The notes: generated by a model not told the origin, from the letters alone. A DNA stretch of 64,000 nucleotides from DATMER01 sp035556715 (GCA_035556715.1 DATMER010000059.1:1-64000); one strand, 5' to 3'; positions 16,013 to 23,495 are shown, counted from the stretch's first letter. Made by a program: numbers and translations.

Positions 16013-16441
16013 GTGATTCGGCCATTCAAATCGTGGCGTGCGGACATTAAACTCACAGGCGACGTGCCAACTACCTTCATCGATCCACGAAGCGATCCCG
16101 ACCCGCGGGCTCCACGCGCCCCCGCGCGGTTCACCACGAATGCGGCCGAGTTGGAGGAGCTACATCGGTTCTGCCTCAAGGGCCGGCTCTATGACGTGGA
16201 GCGCTGGATCGAGGCCGGCAGGCCGATGCAGCTCGCAGCCGGCTCGCAGGTCAAGAAACCACGCCGCTTCCGCACGGCTCTGGAGATTGCGCTCGAGCGC
16301 CAGGATCAATCGCTCGTGCTTCTCCTTGTCGCCAACGGGTATGACGTGAACGCAGAGCCGGAGTCTCCTCTCAACCGGGTACTGCGGCTGCGCCGCCTGG
16401 ACTTCCTGGACCTGCTTCTCGACTGGGGGGCCGACCCTTGA
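16013..16441 (+). CDS. N-terminal part of ankyrin protein, ended by in-frame TGA
   Basis: From GTG 16013 the frame reads a short N-terminal strand segment, then helical ankyrin-like repeats (ELEELHRFCLKGRLYDVERWIEAG, then LEIALERQDQSLVLLLVANGYDVN, then RLDFLDLLLDWGADP). It stops with TGA at 16439-16441. The next codons in the same frame continue the ankyrin pattern directly (CAG GTG GAT), so the TGA interrupts a single longer gene. The most economical explanation is a CGA-to-TGA or similar point change, or a base-calling error. The start is uncertain because no ribosome site is visible near 16013. Confidence 0.55.
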   Translation: MIRPFKSWRADIKLTGDVPTTFIDPRSDPDPRAPRAPARFTTNAAELEELHRFCLKGRLYDVERWIEAGRPMQLAAGSQVKKPRRFRTALEIALERQDQSLVLLLVANGYDVNAEPESPLNRVLRLRRLDFLDLLLDWGADP

Positions 16442-16444
16442 CAG

Positions 16445-17797
16445 GTGGATCTGGACGCGCTCTGCGACACCTACGAATCCGAACTCTATGAGCGGTTTCG
16501 CCGCCTCGGCGTCGACTTCACCTCAGGTCACGCACTCGCCTATGCCCTGGGCTATCACACGAGCAACAAGCCCCTCTTTGGATTCGCGAAGCGGCGCCGG
16601 TTGCAGGACCCAAGGGTCCAGGCCGAGCTCGACATCGCCCTCGCGCACCATGCATGGGAGGGCAACGAGAAGGGGGTGATGCTCTGTCTGTGGGCTGGCG
16701 CCGATCCGCATACCGCGGTACCAGATCTGCGGTGGGGCCTCGGTGACCAAGAGGACGAGGAGGACCGCTATAGCGCCGTCTACGCCGCATGCACACGCGG
16801 GCATGTTGCCATCCTCGAGCGCCTGAAGCCCGACCCCTCGCTGGACGACTACGAGGAGCTTTACTGCTGTGCGCGCAACGAGAAGACCGTCGAGCTCCTG
16901 GCTCGTTCGAAGCCACCCGCGAATCCCTCACGGGCGGTGGCAATGCAGCTTTCGCGAGCGGCGTGGCCATTCCCGTGGTCATTCCGCAAGGATCGACCTG
17001 TGGAGACCCTGCAGGCTCTGTTCGAAGCGGGAGTGCGATGGGAAGTGAGCTCCATGGAAGAGATCGCTGGCGTCCGCCGCGATTTGCTGAAGACCGACGA
17101 TTGTACCTTCATCGGGCTGATGAAGCTCCTCGCGACCGACGACTACTGCTCGCGCGAGATACTGGCCGAGCTCGCAAGGACACCGAGCATGCGGAAGCGC
17201 ATGGTCAAGGTCGAGTTGATCCCGCCGAGCCCCGGCCAACGGCGCAAGTTCAATCCAATCAGCCCAGCGAGGGCCAGAGAGGCTCTGGCGAAGTTCGGGG
17301 TCGAGCTGCCGAAGGAGAAGAAGGCGACCGTCATCCTTCCGCGAGTCGTTCACATCGGCGTGTGGAGTCGGAGTGGGCGTTCCGTCCGCCTCGACCGTCC
17401 GACGCTCTTCGAGCGCGTGTGGTCTGTGCCGGTCGACAAGCTCGCGAAAGAGTGGGGCTTGTCAGACCGTGGTCTATCGAAGGCGTGCAGCCGTCTGAAG
17501 GTTCCCGTGCCGCCCCGCGGCTATTGGATGAGAGTGGCGGCTGGTCAGCGGGTCCACCGCCCCAAGCTCCCGATTCTGCCTCCTGGCCAGGCCGAGGAGA
17601 TCCTCATCAGTATGCCCGAGCCGGCAGCGTTGACTGATTCCGGGCCGCCCGTCGAGGCTGTGGGAGCTGTGGCTCTGCCCCTGACGAGCTCTCAGCAGGA
17701 GGAATTGGACCGTCGGCTCGATGAGTTGGAAGCTGAGGGCCCGACCGGGCTCTCGTGGGATGAAGTCGTCGCCCAAGCCAGAGCGCGCTCCCGGTGA
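16445..17797 (+). CDS. Ankyrin-repeat protein with C-terminal HTH-like domain
   Basis: This is the in-frame continuation of the ankyrin gene after the TGA. It contains further ankyrin repeats (LCLWAGADPHTA, then YAACTRGHVAILERLKPD, and TLQALFEAGVRWE) over about 240 residues. A C-terminal domain follows: LFERVWSVPVDKLAKEWGLSDRGLSKACSRL, then VPVPPRGYWMRVAAGQRV. I recognise this last block as a recurrent helix-turn-helix-like module with an invariant P-P-R-G-Y-W motif found in proteins of unknown function. The C-terminal 80 residues are acidic and helical. Together the two parts would form a protein of about 594 residues, possibly a DNA-binding protein with an ankyrin protein-protein scaffold. 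Confidence 0.65.
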   Translation: MDLDALCDTYESELYERFRRLGVDFTSGHALAYALGYHTSNKPLFGFAKRRRLQDPRVQAELDIALAHHAWEGNEKGVMLCLWAGADPHTAVPDLRWGLGDQEDEEDRYSAVYAACTRGHVAILERLKPDPSLDDYEELYCCARNEKTVELLARSKPPANPSRAVAMQLSRAAWPFPWSFRKDRPVETLQALFEAGVRWEVSSMEEIAGVRRDLLKTDDCTFIGLMKLLATDDYCSREILAELARTPSMRKRMVKVELIPPSPGQRRKFNPISPARAREALAKFGVELPKEKKATVILPRVVHIGVWSRSGRSVRLDRPTLFERVWSVPVDKLAKEWGLSDRGLSKACSRLKVPVPPRGYWMRVAAGQRVHRPKLPILPPGQAEEILISMPEPAALTDSGPPVEAVGAVALPLTSSQQEELDRRLDELEAEGPTGLSWDEVVAQARARSR

Positions 17798-17888
17798 GGC
17801 ACATCTATCGGCCTGCGGCTATTCAACGGATCTTCACGGACGGCATCAATGGACCATCTCTCGATGTGCTGTCCGGCCCAAGCGAAGC

Positions 17889-18290
17889 CTAGCCCAGCCG
17901 GCGCACGGCGAGTGGACGGACTTGCGCAATTCGCTCGAAGTCGCGGTCGACGTGAACGACACCGAGCCCATGGTGCAAGGCGGTGCAAGCTATGAGGAGA
18001 TCCGGGATCGGTGTTCGGTGCCACATACCGTGGTGGTGAGCCAAATCCCGCTGGAGATCGTGAGCGCGCTCGAACAGGTCGGGAGGTGTGGAGATGATCT
18101 CGAAGGTATCGCGCAGGTCGGCTTCGAGGGCGTCATAGTCCTGGGCAGAGCGGGCCGAGTAAAGCTGCTCAAGCTCACCGACCGGGCAGAGAAAGAGGGA
18201 GCCCGCCAGCTCGGTGAGCTGCGCTCCCACTCTCTCGTCGCTGCTGCGCGCGGCGGCGCTCTTGTCGAGAAGCCAACCCCTTACCGCCAC
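17889..18290 (-). CDS. vapC: VapC-family PIN-domain toxin
   Basis: This 133-residue protein has the PIN layout: first Asp in WLLDKSAAA, a conserved Glu in GELEQLYSA, and acidic residues in PDLLIACTALHHGLGVVHVDRDF near the C-terminus. PIN proteins of this size are ribonuclease toxins. The GTG start at 18290 overlaps the end of the antitoxin gene by ten bases, the usual toxin-antitoxin coupling. It sits between the ankyrin gene (convergent) and the prenyltransferase locus and may simply stabilise this stretch of chromosome. Confidence 0.82.
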   Translation of the reverse strand: MAVRGWLLDKSAAARSSDERVGAQLTELAGSLFLCPVGELEQLYSARSAQDYDALEADLRDTFEIISTPPDLFERAHDLQRDLAHHHGMWHRTPIPDLLIACTALHHGLGVVHVDRDFERIAQVRPLAVRRLG

Positions 18291-18508
18291 ATCTCCTCCG
18301 AGGCAAGCACGGCGACATCCACGCGCAGGCTCAACTGCTCCAGGTAGCGCCGCTGCTTCGCGGCTCGGCGTGCGCGTTCTGTCTCGGGACCGGCGGCCAC
18401 ACGGCGCAGTGCTTCCTCGACGGTGGCTCGCGCTGTGGCCTCACCCAGCGCCCTCTTGGCTCGGTTGAGCAGGTCGTCATCGATCTCGATCGTGGTGCGC
18501 TTGATCAT
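18281..18508 (-). CDS. vapB: VapB-type antitoxin
   Basis: The 75-residue product starts MIKRTTIEIDDDLLNRAKRAL, a ribbon-helix-helix DNA-binding start typical of VapB antitoxins, followed by a helical toxin-neutralising tail (ARRAAKQRRYLEQLSLRVD). It is directly upstream of and overlaps vapC. There is no ribosome site on the mRNA strand. Instead, a TAATAT box lies six bases before the ATG, suggesting a leaderless transcript that starts at or near the initiation codon. Autoregulation by the VapBC complex would be expected. Confidence 0.82.
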   Translation of the reverse strand: MIKRTTIEIDDDLLNRAKRALGEATARATVEEALRRVAAGPETERARRAAKQRRYLEQLSLRVDVAVLASEEMWR

Positions 18509-18514
18509 AGGAGG

Positions 18515-18520
18515 ATATTA
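18515..18520 (-). promoter_or_regulatory. vapB -10 box, probable leaderless promoter
   Basis: On the minus strand TAATAT ends six bases before the vapB ATG at 18508. At that distance transcription would begin about at the start codon. The intervening TCCTCCT is the complement of a ribosome site and cannot serve as one. No good -35 is visible at the expected position. Confidence 0.4.
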
Positions 18521-18699
18521 CCCCACCGCGAGGGCGGCTGGTGGCCCGGGGGCCGCCTGGATGTCCTCAAGCCGCCACCTCTGCCCGGCTGAAGGCATCC
18601 ATCCGGCATAGGAAATTCTCTAAGTCAGTGAAAGCAGGTGGTTTAGAGTTCGAACTCGTCCCCCTTGACGGAGGGCAAGGTACGTAGGCTGTCACCCCC

Positions 18700-18828
18700 C
18701 TACCCTTCTGCCTCGGCGCCTTGCCCCCAGGCTGCGGCTTCCCGCAGCCAGGACAGGAGGGAGTTCCAACTGGCGCGGAGTTGGTCCACCATCCACATTT
18801 CCAGAAGATTTATCGCGTGGTTCTGCAT
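18700..18828 (-). CDS. Tiny helical protein, paralogue of the one at 22614-22715
   Basis: ATG 18828, preceded by AGGCAGGAAG, opens 42 codons. The core reads MVDQLRASWNSLLSWLREAAAW. A second small frame at 22715-22614 encodes a clearly related core (LVEQLRASWNLLLSWLRDVQAW), with the DNA also conserved over that stretch. The repeat of Trp, Leu and Arg gives an amphipathic helix likely to lie on a membrane. The gene overlaps the last 19 bases of the upstream prenyltransferase gene and could be co-translated. Function unknown. Confidence 0.5.
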   Translation of the reverse strand: MQNHAINLLEMWMVDQLRASWNSLLSWLREAAAWGQGAEAEG

Positions 18829-19826
18829 CTTCCTGCCTGCAAGCACGCCCGTATTCCGTACCCTGGACAGGCGATCTGCGATGCCTCCTCGCCTCTCGCG
18901 CTCTGAGGGTGGCCTGGGGCGCCGCATAGGGCTGCCACCATTGCCAAGCCGACTATGGCGTAGAGCGCGCGGTAACGTGCTTGCAGGCGGCGGATGCTCG
19001 CGTAGGTGAGGCCCTCGGCCAGAGTCTCGAGCGACCAACGCAGGTGAATGGGGTAGAGAACGATGAGGGCTGCCAGGGGACGGGGAAGGATGCCTTGGAG
19101 GGACAGGAGGAGAAGGAGGGCGTGGGCCAGGGTGAAGAAGGCCAGGCTGGTGGCGAAGGTGCGGCGCTGGCCGAAGGCCACCGCGTTGGTCCTGATGGCG
19201 TTGAGGATGTCGCCTTGGTGGTCGCGGATCTCCTGGGTCAGGTGGCCGGCGGCGAAGATCAGGGCGAAGAAGGTGGCAGTGGCGATACCGCGAAGGTCGA
19301 TGGCGCTCCCCAGGGAGTAGCCGAGGAGGAAGTGGAAGACGCCGCCGGCTAGGTGGGCCGCTGAGCTGAGGAGCGGTCTGCCCTTCCAATTGAAGCGCGG
19401 CAGGGAGTAGAGGGCGCTCAGGGCGGCGATCGCCAGGGCCAGGCAGAGAGTGCTCGGGCCGAGGCGGCTGAAGAGGAGGAGGCTCAGGGCTAGCAGGAGG
19501 GCCGTCAGACCGCCGATCTCCTTGCGGCCTACACCTCTGGCCGTGAAGACGCCAGCGGCCTTGTTGGGGTCCGCGAGGTCGGTGGTCAAACCGGACCAGT
19601 CGTTGAGCATGAAGATGTGCGCCACCAGGAGGATGTTGGCGACGGTGAGGATCGCCAGCGGCCCCACATGCGCCTCCGTCGGGTGGCGGATCGCGAAGGC
19701 GGCGCCGAGCAGCGGCGAACCCTGGAGAACCAGGATCTCCTTCATGCGCAGGCAGGACAGGTAGCGCGCCGCGGAAGCTCTAGCCGCCGAGATGGGCGCC
19801 GGGATGGGATTACTCAGGGTGCGCAT
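18810..19826 (-). CDS. UbiA-family prenyltransferase
   Basis: The protein has eight or nine hydrophobic helices and both Asp-rich prenyl-diphosphate motifs: NDWSGLTTD at residues 75-83 and EIRDHQGD at 199-206 (consensus N-D-x-x-D and D-x-x-x-D). This is the UbiA superfamily of membrane prenyltransferases, which join polyprenyl chains to aromatic rings, glycerol phosphates or sugar phosphates. The last 40 residues are unusually polar and Cys/Arg-rich and may be an extension created by loss of the original stop. The start at 19826 overlaps the upstream membrane-protein gene by 17 bases; Met28 is an alternative. The acceptor substrate cannot be told. Confidence 0.75.
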   Translation of the reverse strand: MRTLSNPIPAPISAARASAARYLSCLRMKEILVLQGSPLLGAAFAIRHPTEAHVGPLAILTVANILLVAHIFMLNDWSGLTTDLADPNKAAGVFTARGVGRKEIGGLTALLLALSLLLFSRLGPSTLCLALAIAALSALYSLPRFNWKGRPLLSSAAHLAGGVFHFLLGYSLGSAIDLRGIATATFFALIFAAGHLTQEIRDHQGDILNAIRTNAVAFGQRRTFATSLAFFTLAHALLLLLSLQGILPRPLAALIVLYPIHLRWSLETLAEGLTYASIRRLQARYRALYAIVGLAMVAALCGAPGHPQSARGEEASQIACPGYGIRACLQAGRCRTTR

Positions 19827-22236
19827 GTTCGTAGTAGAGCCTCAGCCAGAGCGCGTAGCCGACGTCCTCCGACCAGTAGTATCTGGGGACCGACGCGGTG
19901 AGATCGTTGTGATAGAGGAGCGGCGGATTCTTTCGCAACAGGGCGAAGTCGTCCTCGGCAAGCTGGCGCAGCACCGTCTCGATCTGTGCCGCGCCGGCCG
20001 GTGGGCTTCCGGAAGTCCGCGCGCGCTCCAGCAGCCGGACGACGGACACCCAGATCTCCTGGCCTGGCACCGGCGTCCGCATCCGTGACTCGGGCAGCTC
20101 CAGCGCGCAGCCGGCGCGCTGGAGGTCGGCCAGGCGCAGCATCGGGACCAGCGGCGCCATTCGATAGTAGACCCAGACCCGATCCTGGTCGACGGCCGGG
20201 CGGAGAGCTTCGCAGAGCGCGCGGCCGGCCGGCGGTCGCACCTCGGCCAGCAGCAGCAGCAGGTGCATCTGGATGGTCATGTCGGCAGGGTTCGGATTGC
20301 TGCCCGGGTCGATGCACTGGTAGGCCTCCCGCGGCGCGAGCCAGGTGCGGTAGAGGCCCTCGCGGGTGCGATATTGCTCGAGGGTCGCCAGGGCGGCCGC
20401 CAGCTGCCGGCGGTCGTGGCCGGAAGCGAGCCTCCAGACCAGCGCCGTGTCGTCGGTGTCGGGTGTGATGACGCACCCCAGGATGCCGGCGATGCCGGGA
20501 GCGTCCGGCAGGCCATGGTAGCGCACCAGTCCGCCGGCCTCGATCTGGCCGGTGAGGTGCTGGCGGGCGCGCTGCAAGCTGTCGCCAATATCGTCGCCAA
20601 TACTGCCGGAGGCCGCCAGAGGATCGAGCAGGTCGAGCAGGAGAGCGGTGAGGAAGGTGTTCATCTCCTGCCCCGGCTCCTGGAAGTGCGGCGCGGTCGT
20701 GTGGGCGGTGAGCCAGTAGCCCGGCCCCTGCTGGTGCTTACGAATCCGCGCCGCTGCCGTCCTGAAGCCGTCGTCGAGGTCCTCGCCGGCGGCCGGCTCC
20801 CGCACGGTCAGCTTGCGCTCCGCCAGGTAATATCGCTCTCCGTTCTCGAAGGTCCAGGCGAAGGCGGTCAGACGGTGCTCGCCGGGAGCGAGGCCGGCCG
20901 TGCCGAGCGGGATCGTCCAGCCAGCGGGGCTCGCCTCGCTCAGCGTGCTGCGGACGTCAGGCCGGTCGTAGAAGGTGCGGGCGGCGAAGGTCTGCCCGCC
21001 GTCGACGACGACTGCCACCTGCCAGGGCGTTGCGTGGCCGGCCAGCGCCCAGCCGAAGGCGACGACCTCCTGACCGGCGGTGACCTCGGAGGTCGCGCGG
21101 CCGCCGGCCTCGATGACGTCGAGATTGCCGCGCGCCCCGCGCATCAGCTCCGCCGGCGCGAGGCCATCTTGCAAGGGAGCGACGAAGGGTGCATTCCGCC
21201 AGTCCCACGCGGCCCGCATCTGGTGGGGACCGCTGGCAACGGCGAAGATCTCGCCGTCGGTCGCGCCGGTGTACCAGAAGGCGCCGATGGCTTCGATGGC
21301 GACCGCGACGCCGACCGCAAGCAGGAAGCACACCCGGCCGAGGCCGCGCAGCGAGGCGACCACCGGTGCCAGCATCCACATGAGCAGCGGCAGGAGGTCG
21401 GTCAGGAAGCGCGGCCCCCAGGAGATGCCGGCCCGCCAGTCGGTCATGGCATAGAGCAGGACCTGGAGGACGACGCCCACGCTCATCGCCAGGATGAGGC
21501 CGCGCTCGCCCCGGTCGCCAGGATCGCGCGGCAGGTGCCGCCAGACCAGGACGAGGAAGAGCAGGAAGGGTGAAAAGACAAACAGCCCCCGCGTCGGGCT
21601 GAACAGCAATCCGCCGAGGCCGGAAAGCAGGTCGTGCTGGAAGAAGCTGGCCTTTCCAACCAGCCCATAACCGCCGGCGAAGTGGCCGGCCACGCCGAGG
21701 TTGTAGAGCAGCACCAGGCCTGTCGGCAACGCCGCCACCGCGGCGAGCAGCGCCGCCCGGCGGCCGGCCCAGAACAGTCCGTAAGCGCCCAGCGCCGCCG
21801 CGAGGATCACATCCGGAGGGCGGTTGCCCGCGATGAGCCCTAACAGCAACCCCACCGCAAGCGCCCGCGGCGCGGTGCACGGCCCGGTGAGGAGCAGCAG
21901 GGCGCCGATCACCAGCAATTGAGCCATCCCGTGCTGCCACAGAGCCTGGCTGCTGATCATCCAGGTGGTGGTGCCGAAGGCATAAGCCAAGGTGAGCAGC
22001 AGTGCGGTCTGCGGCGCCACCCGGCGCCGCAGAAGCAGGTAGAGCAACGACGCGGAAAGGGCTGCTATCAGCGAGGCGGAAAGCTTCTCCATGACCCTCG
22101 CCATGTGGTCCAGCCGCATATCCGTCCAACCCCATAGGTGCAGGTAACCGACCGCGGGAAGGTAGAGCGGCGCGATGAGCACCGGCAGCAACACGGGATA
22201 CATCGAGATGGTGTGGCCGCCGTCCACAGGCACCAT
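19810..22236 (-). CDS. GT-C-like membrane protein fused to helical toroid-like domain (main part)
   Basis: The first 380 residues contain about nine further membrane helices (e.g. ALSASLLYLLLRRRV, LVLLYNLGVAGHFAGGYG) arranged like GT-C glycosyltransferases or mannosyltransferase-like proteins. A predicted beta-sandwich of about 120 residues follows (WQVAVVVDGGQTFAA, then GEHRLTAFAWTFENGERYY). The C-terminal 300 residues consist of repeated helix pairs (FLTALLLDLLDPLA, ALVWRLASGHDRRQLAAALATLEQY, TIQMHLLLLLAEVRPP), resembling squalene-cyclase/prenyltransferase-type toroids. Combination with the downstream prenyltransferase suggests polyprenyl-linked glycan or lipid chemistry. The ATG at 22236 directly follows an in-frame TAG, so the true N-terminus lies in the next feature. 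Confidence 0.65.
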   Translation of the reverse strand: MVPVDGGHTISMYPVLLPVLIAPLYLPAVGYLHLWGWTDMRLDHMARVMEKLSASLIAALSASLLYLLLRRRVAPQTALLLTLAYAFGTTTWMISSQALWQHGMAQLLVIGALLLLTGPCTAPRALAVGLLLGLIAGNRPPDVILAAALGAYGLFWAGRRAALLAAVAALPTGLVLLYNLGVAGHFAGGYGLVGKASFFQHDLLSGLGGLLFSPTRGLFVFSPFLLFLVLVWRHLPRDPGDRGERGLILAMSVGVVLQVLLYAMTDWRAGISWGPRFLTDLLPLLMWMLAPVVASLRGLGRVCFLLAVGVAVAIEAIGAFWYTGATDGEIFAVASGPHQMRAAWDWRNAPFVAPLQDGLAPAELMRGARGNLDVIEAGGRATSEVTAGQEVVAFGWALAGHATPWQVAVVVDGGQTFAARTFYDRPDVRSTLSEASPAGWTIPLGTAGLAPGEHRLTAFAWTFENGERYYLAERKLTVREPAAGEDLDDGFRTAAARIRKHQQGPGYWLTAHTTAPHFQEPGQEMNTFLTALLLDLLDPLAASGSIGDDIGDSLQRARQHLTGQIEAGGLVRYHGLPDAPGIAGILGCVITPDTDDTALVWRLASGHDRRQLAAALATLEQYRTREGLYRTWLAPREAYQCIDPGSNPNPADMTIQMHLLLLLAEVRPPAGRALCEALRPAVDQDRVWVYYRMAPLVPMLRLADLQRAGCALELPESRMRTPVPGQEIWVSVVRLLERARTSGSPPAGAAQIETVLRQLAEDDFALLRKNPPLLYHNDLTASVPRYYWSEDVGYALWLRLYYEHAHPE

Positions 22237-22482
22237 CTAGAACGCCGTATCGCCTCGCCCCTGGGCGGTAAGCGGCGCGACCGGATCGAGAAGGACAGTA
22301 TGGTGACGCCAGATCGCGAACGGCAAATAGCGCGCCGGGTAGCAGTCGCCGGCGCTGATCGCCCGCAGGTTGGCGTTGTAGACCAGCAGGCAGAAGAGCC
22401 CGATGAGCAGGCTCGCCCGCAGATCGCGCCGGCGCCAGAAACGTTGGGCTTGCCCCCGGTACTCGTCGAGGACCGGAGTCAT
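22237..22482 (-). CDS. N-terminal part of the same membrane protein, ended by in-frame TAG
   Basis: From ATG 22482 the frame reads a cytoplasmic basic start and a first membrane helix (LLIGLFCLLVYNANLRAIS), then a loop GDCYPARYLPFAIWRHH. It ends with TAG at 22239-22237. The following codon in the same frame is ATG and the protein continues naturally (VPVDGGHTISMYPVLLP). In relatives I recall, this junction is usually a Trp followed by Met-Val-Pro, so TGG to TAG is the likely change. Suppression, mutation or sequencing error are all possible. The two parts together give a protein of about 890 residues. Confidence 0.55.
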   Translation of the reverse strand: MTPVLDEYRGQAQRFWRRRDLRASLLIGLFCLLVYNANLRAISAGDCYPARYLPFAIWRHHTVLLDPVAPLTAQGRGDTAF

Positions 22483-22613
22483 GGTTTCATGCTCACGGGC
22501 GCGGCTTCCCACAGGATACTGGCTCCACTACAAGGTTGACGGGAGGCGAGGCCGGAAGCTACCACAAGGCGCCGCCAGCGCCAAGGCTCAGCGCGGGAAT
22601 GAGGCCTGCTGCT

Positions 22614-22715
22614 TCACTCCCCCACCTCGACCACCAGACTCCAGGCCTGAACGTCCCGCAACCAGGACAGGAGGAGGTTCCAACTCGCGCGCAGTTGCTC
22701 CACCAGATTCTCCAC
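22614..22715 (-). CDS. Tiny helical protein, paralogue of the one at 18700-18828
   Basis: A GTG at 22715 begins 33 codons ending at TGA 22616-22614. The core LVEQLRASWNLLLSWLRDVQAW matches the tiny protein encoded at 18828-18700, and the surrounding DNA is similar too. No strong ribosome site is visible and the GTG start is the only plausible in-frame one after a TAA. The two copies flank the prenyltransferase/membrane-protein pair. They may mark the ends of a duplicated or mobilised block, or they may be small membrane helpers. Confidence 0.45.
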   Translation of the reverse strand: MENLVEQLRASWNLLLSWLRDVQAWSLVVEVGE

Positions 22716-22749
22716 CTCCGCCGGCCGGCAGAGAAGTACCCTCGATTAA

Positions 22750-22765
22750 ACTACTTTTGTGTAGT
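22750..22765. promoter_or_regulatory. Palindrome between divergent small genes
   Basis: ACTAC at 22750-22754 and GTAGT at 22761-22765 flank TTTTGT within an AT-rich island, in the space between the leftward tiny protein gene and the rightward 49-residue gene. The arrangement resembles BlaI/MecI-type operators, which also use ACTAC/GTAGT half sites, but the spacing is a little larger. It is the only AT-rich stretch nearby and is a likely promoter/operator region. Confidence 0.35.
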
Positions 22766-22836
22766 AAAATAACTCACAGCACGGCGACGGCCGTCGTGCC
22801 TCTGCGTAATGGACCGCCCCCATAGAAGGAGGAGCG

Positions 22837-22986
22837 ATGTCAGATGGATCTCGCGCCCCTGGTCGCAGCCGTCTGGAGGTTCGGCTTTCGATTGAATGGA
22901 CCCCCGGGTGGGAGAACGCTCTCAAACGCGCTGCGGTCACCCTGGCTGGCCTGGCAGGGCTGCTGGCGATCTACGGAGTGTCCTGA
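22837..22986 (+). CDS. 49-residue single-span membrane peptide
   Basis: ATG 22837 follows a near-perfect AAGGAGGAG ribosome site. The 49-residue product has a polar N-terminal half (SRAPGRSRLEVRLSIEWTPGWEN) and a C-terminal hydrophobic helix (AAVTLAGLAGLLAIYGVS), so it would be tail-anchored in the membrane. A palindrome lies 72 bases upstream. No other gene follows on this strand before the 42-bp repeat array, so it appears to be a stand-alone gene. I do not recognise a family; a small membrane regulator or toxin-like peptide are the obvious possibilities. Confidence 0.6.
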   Translation: MSDGSRAPGRSRLEVRLSIEWTPGWENALKRAAVTLAGLAGLLAIYGVS

Positions 22987-23155
22987 AGCCCTACCGGGGT
23001 AGGAGGGGAGAGACGCTCCCCTCTCTCTTTGTTCTCCTCTCCCGTGGACCGGAGGGGCAAACCACAAGGGTTGCCCCTACAGGGACCGCGGTGCGATGGA
23101 TCGCGAAGGCGTCGCCGTTGCCCTGCGGAAACGCCTCCTGAATGACAACTTGACC

Positions 23156-23490
23156 CGGGAAAGTCATTTTCCCGACGACCGGCATCATTTCAAGCCTCGG
23201 GAAAGCCACTTTCCCTACGATCGAGATCATACCGAGGCCCGGGAAAGCCTCTTTCCCGGCGTCTGAAGTCATTGCGAGTCTCGGGAAAGCCTCTTTCCCG
23301 ACGCCTGAAATCATCTCGGGACCCGGGAAAGCGGCTTTCCCGACGGCGGGAATCATTTCGGGAGGCGGGAAAGAGGCTTTCCCGACGTCCGAAGTCTCTC
23401 TCGTCGTCGGGAAAATGGCTTTCCCGGGGCTTGGAATGAAAACAGGAGGCGGGAAAGCGGCTTTCCCGATCGGGAAGGTGGCTTTCCCGG
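23156..23490. repeat. Array of palindromes with exact 42-bp period
   Basis: Nine copies of a palindrome of form CGGGAAAGNNNCTTTCCCG occur, starting at 23156, 23198, 23240, 23282, 23324, 23366, 23408 and 23450, each offset exactly 42 bp. A ninth at 23471 is half a period further. The 7-8 bp arms are almost invariant while the central bases vary (GTCATT, GCCACT, GCCTCT, GCGGCT, GAGGCT and so on). The intervening 23 bp are related but degenerate. Each unit would form a strong RNA hairpin on either strand. The minus-strand frame reads as a 14-residue peptide repeat only because the period is a multiple of three. The array ends six bases before the stop of the gene at 23496. Confidence 0.8.
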
Positions 23491-23495
23491 CGCCG

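Noticed and set aside
14904..16016. 370-codon Gly/Arg-rich frame and opposite 274-codon frame
   Set aside because: No ribosome site, low complexity in both strands, and the underlying DNA is an interspersed repeat; long frames are expected at this GC content.
16439..16441. Selenocysteine reading of the TGA in the ankyrin gene
   Set aside because: No hairpin of SECIS type was seen immediately downstream and the protein is not a redox family; a point change or sequencing error is simpler.
18640..18665. tRNA-like T-loop (GTTCGAA) near the vapBC upstream region
   Set aside because: No matching acceptor, D or anticodon stems could be folded around it, and no CCA-like end is present.
22991..23356. 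Peptide-repeat protein in the minus frame of the palindrome array
   Set aside because: The frame stays open only because the 42-bp period is a multiple of three and ends in unrelated sequence; arms, not codons, are conserved.
23156..23490. CRISPR array interpretation of the 42-bp periodic repeats
   Set aside because: Repeats are 19-bp palindromes with degenerate, related spacers and no cas genes; a CRISPR would have longer conserved repeats and unrelated spacers.
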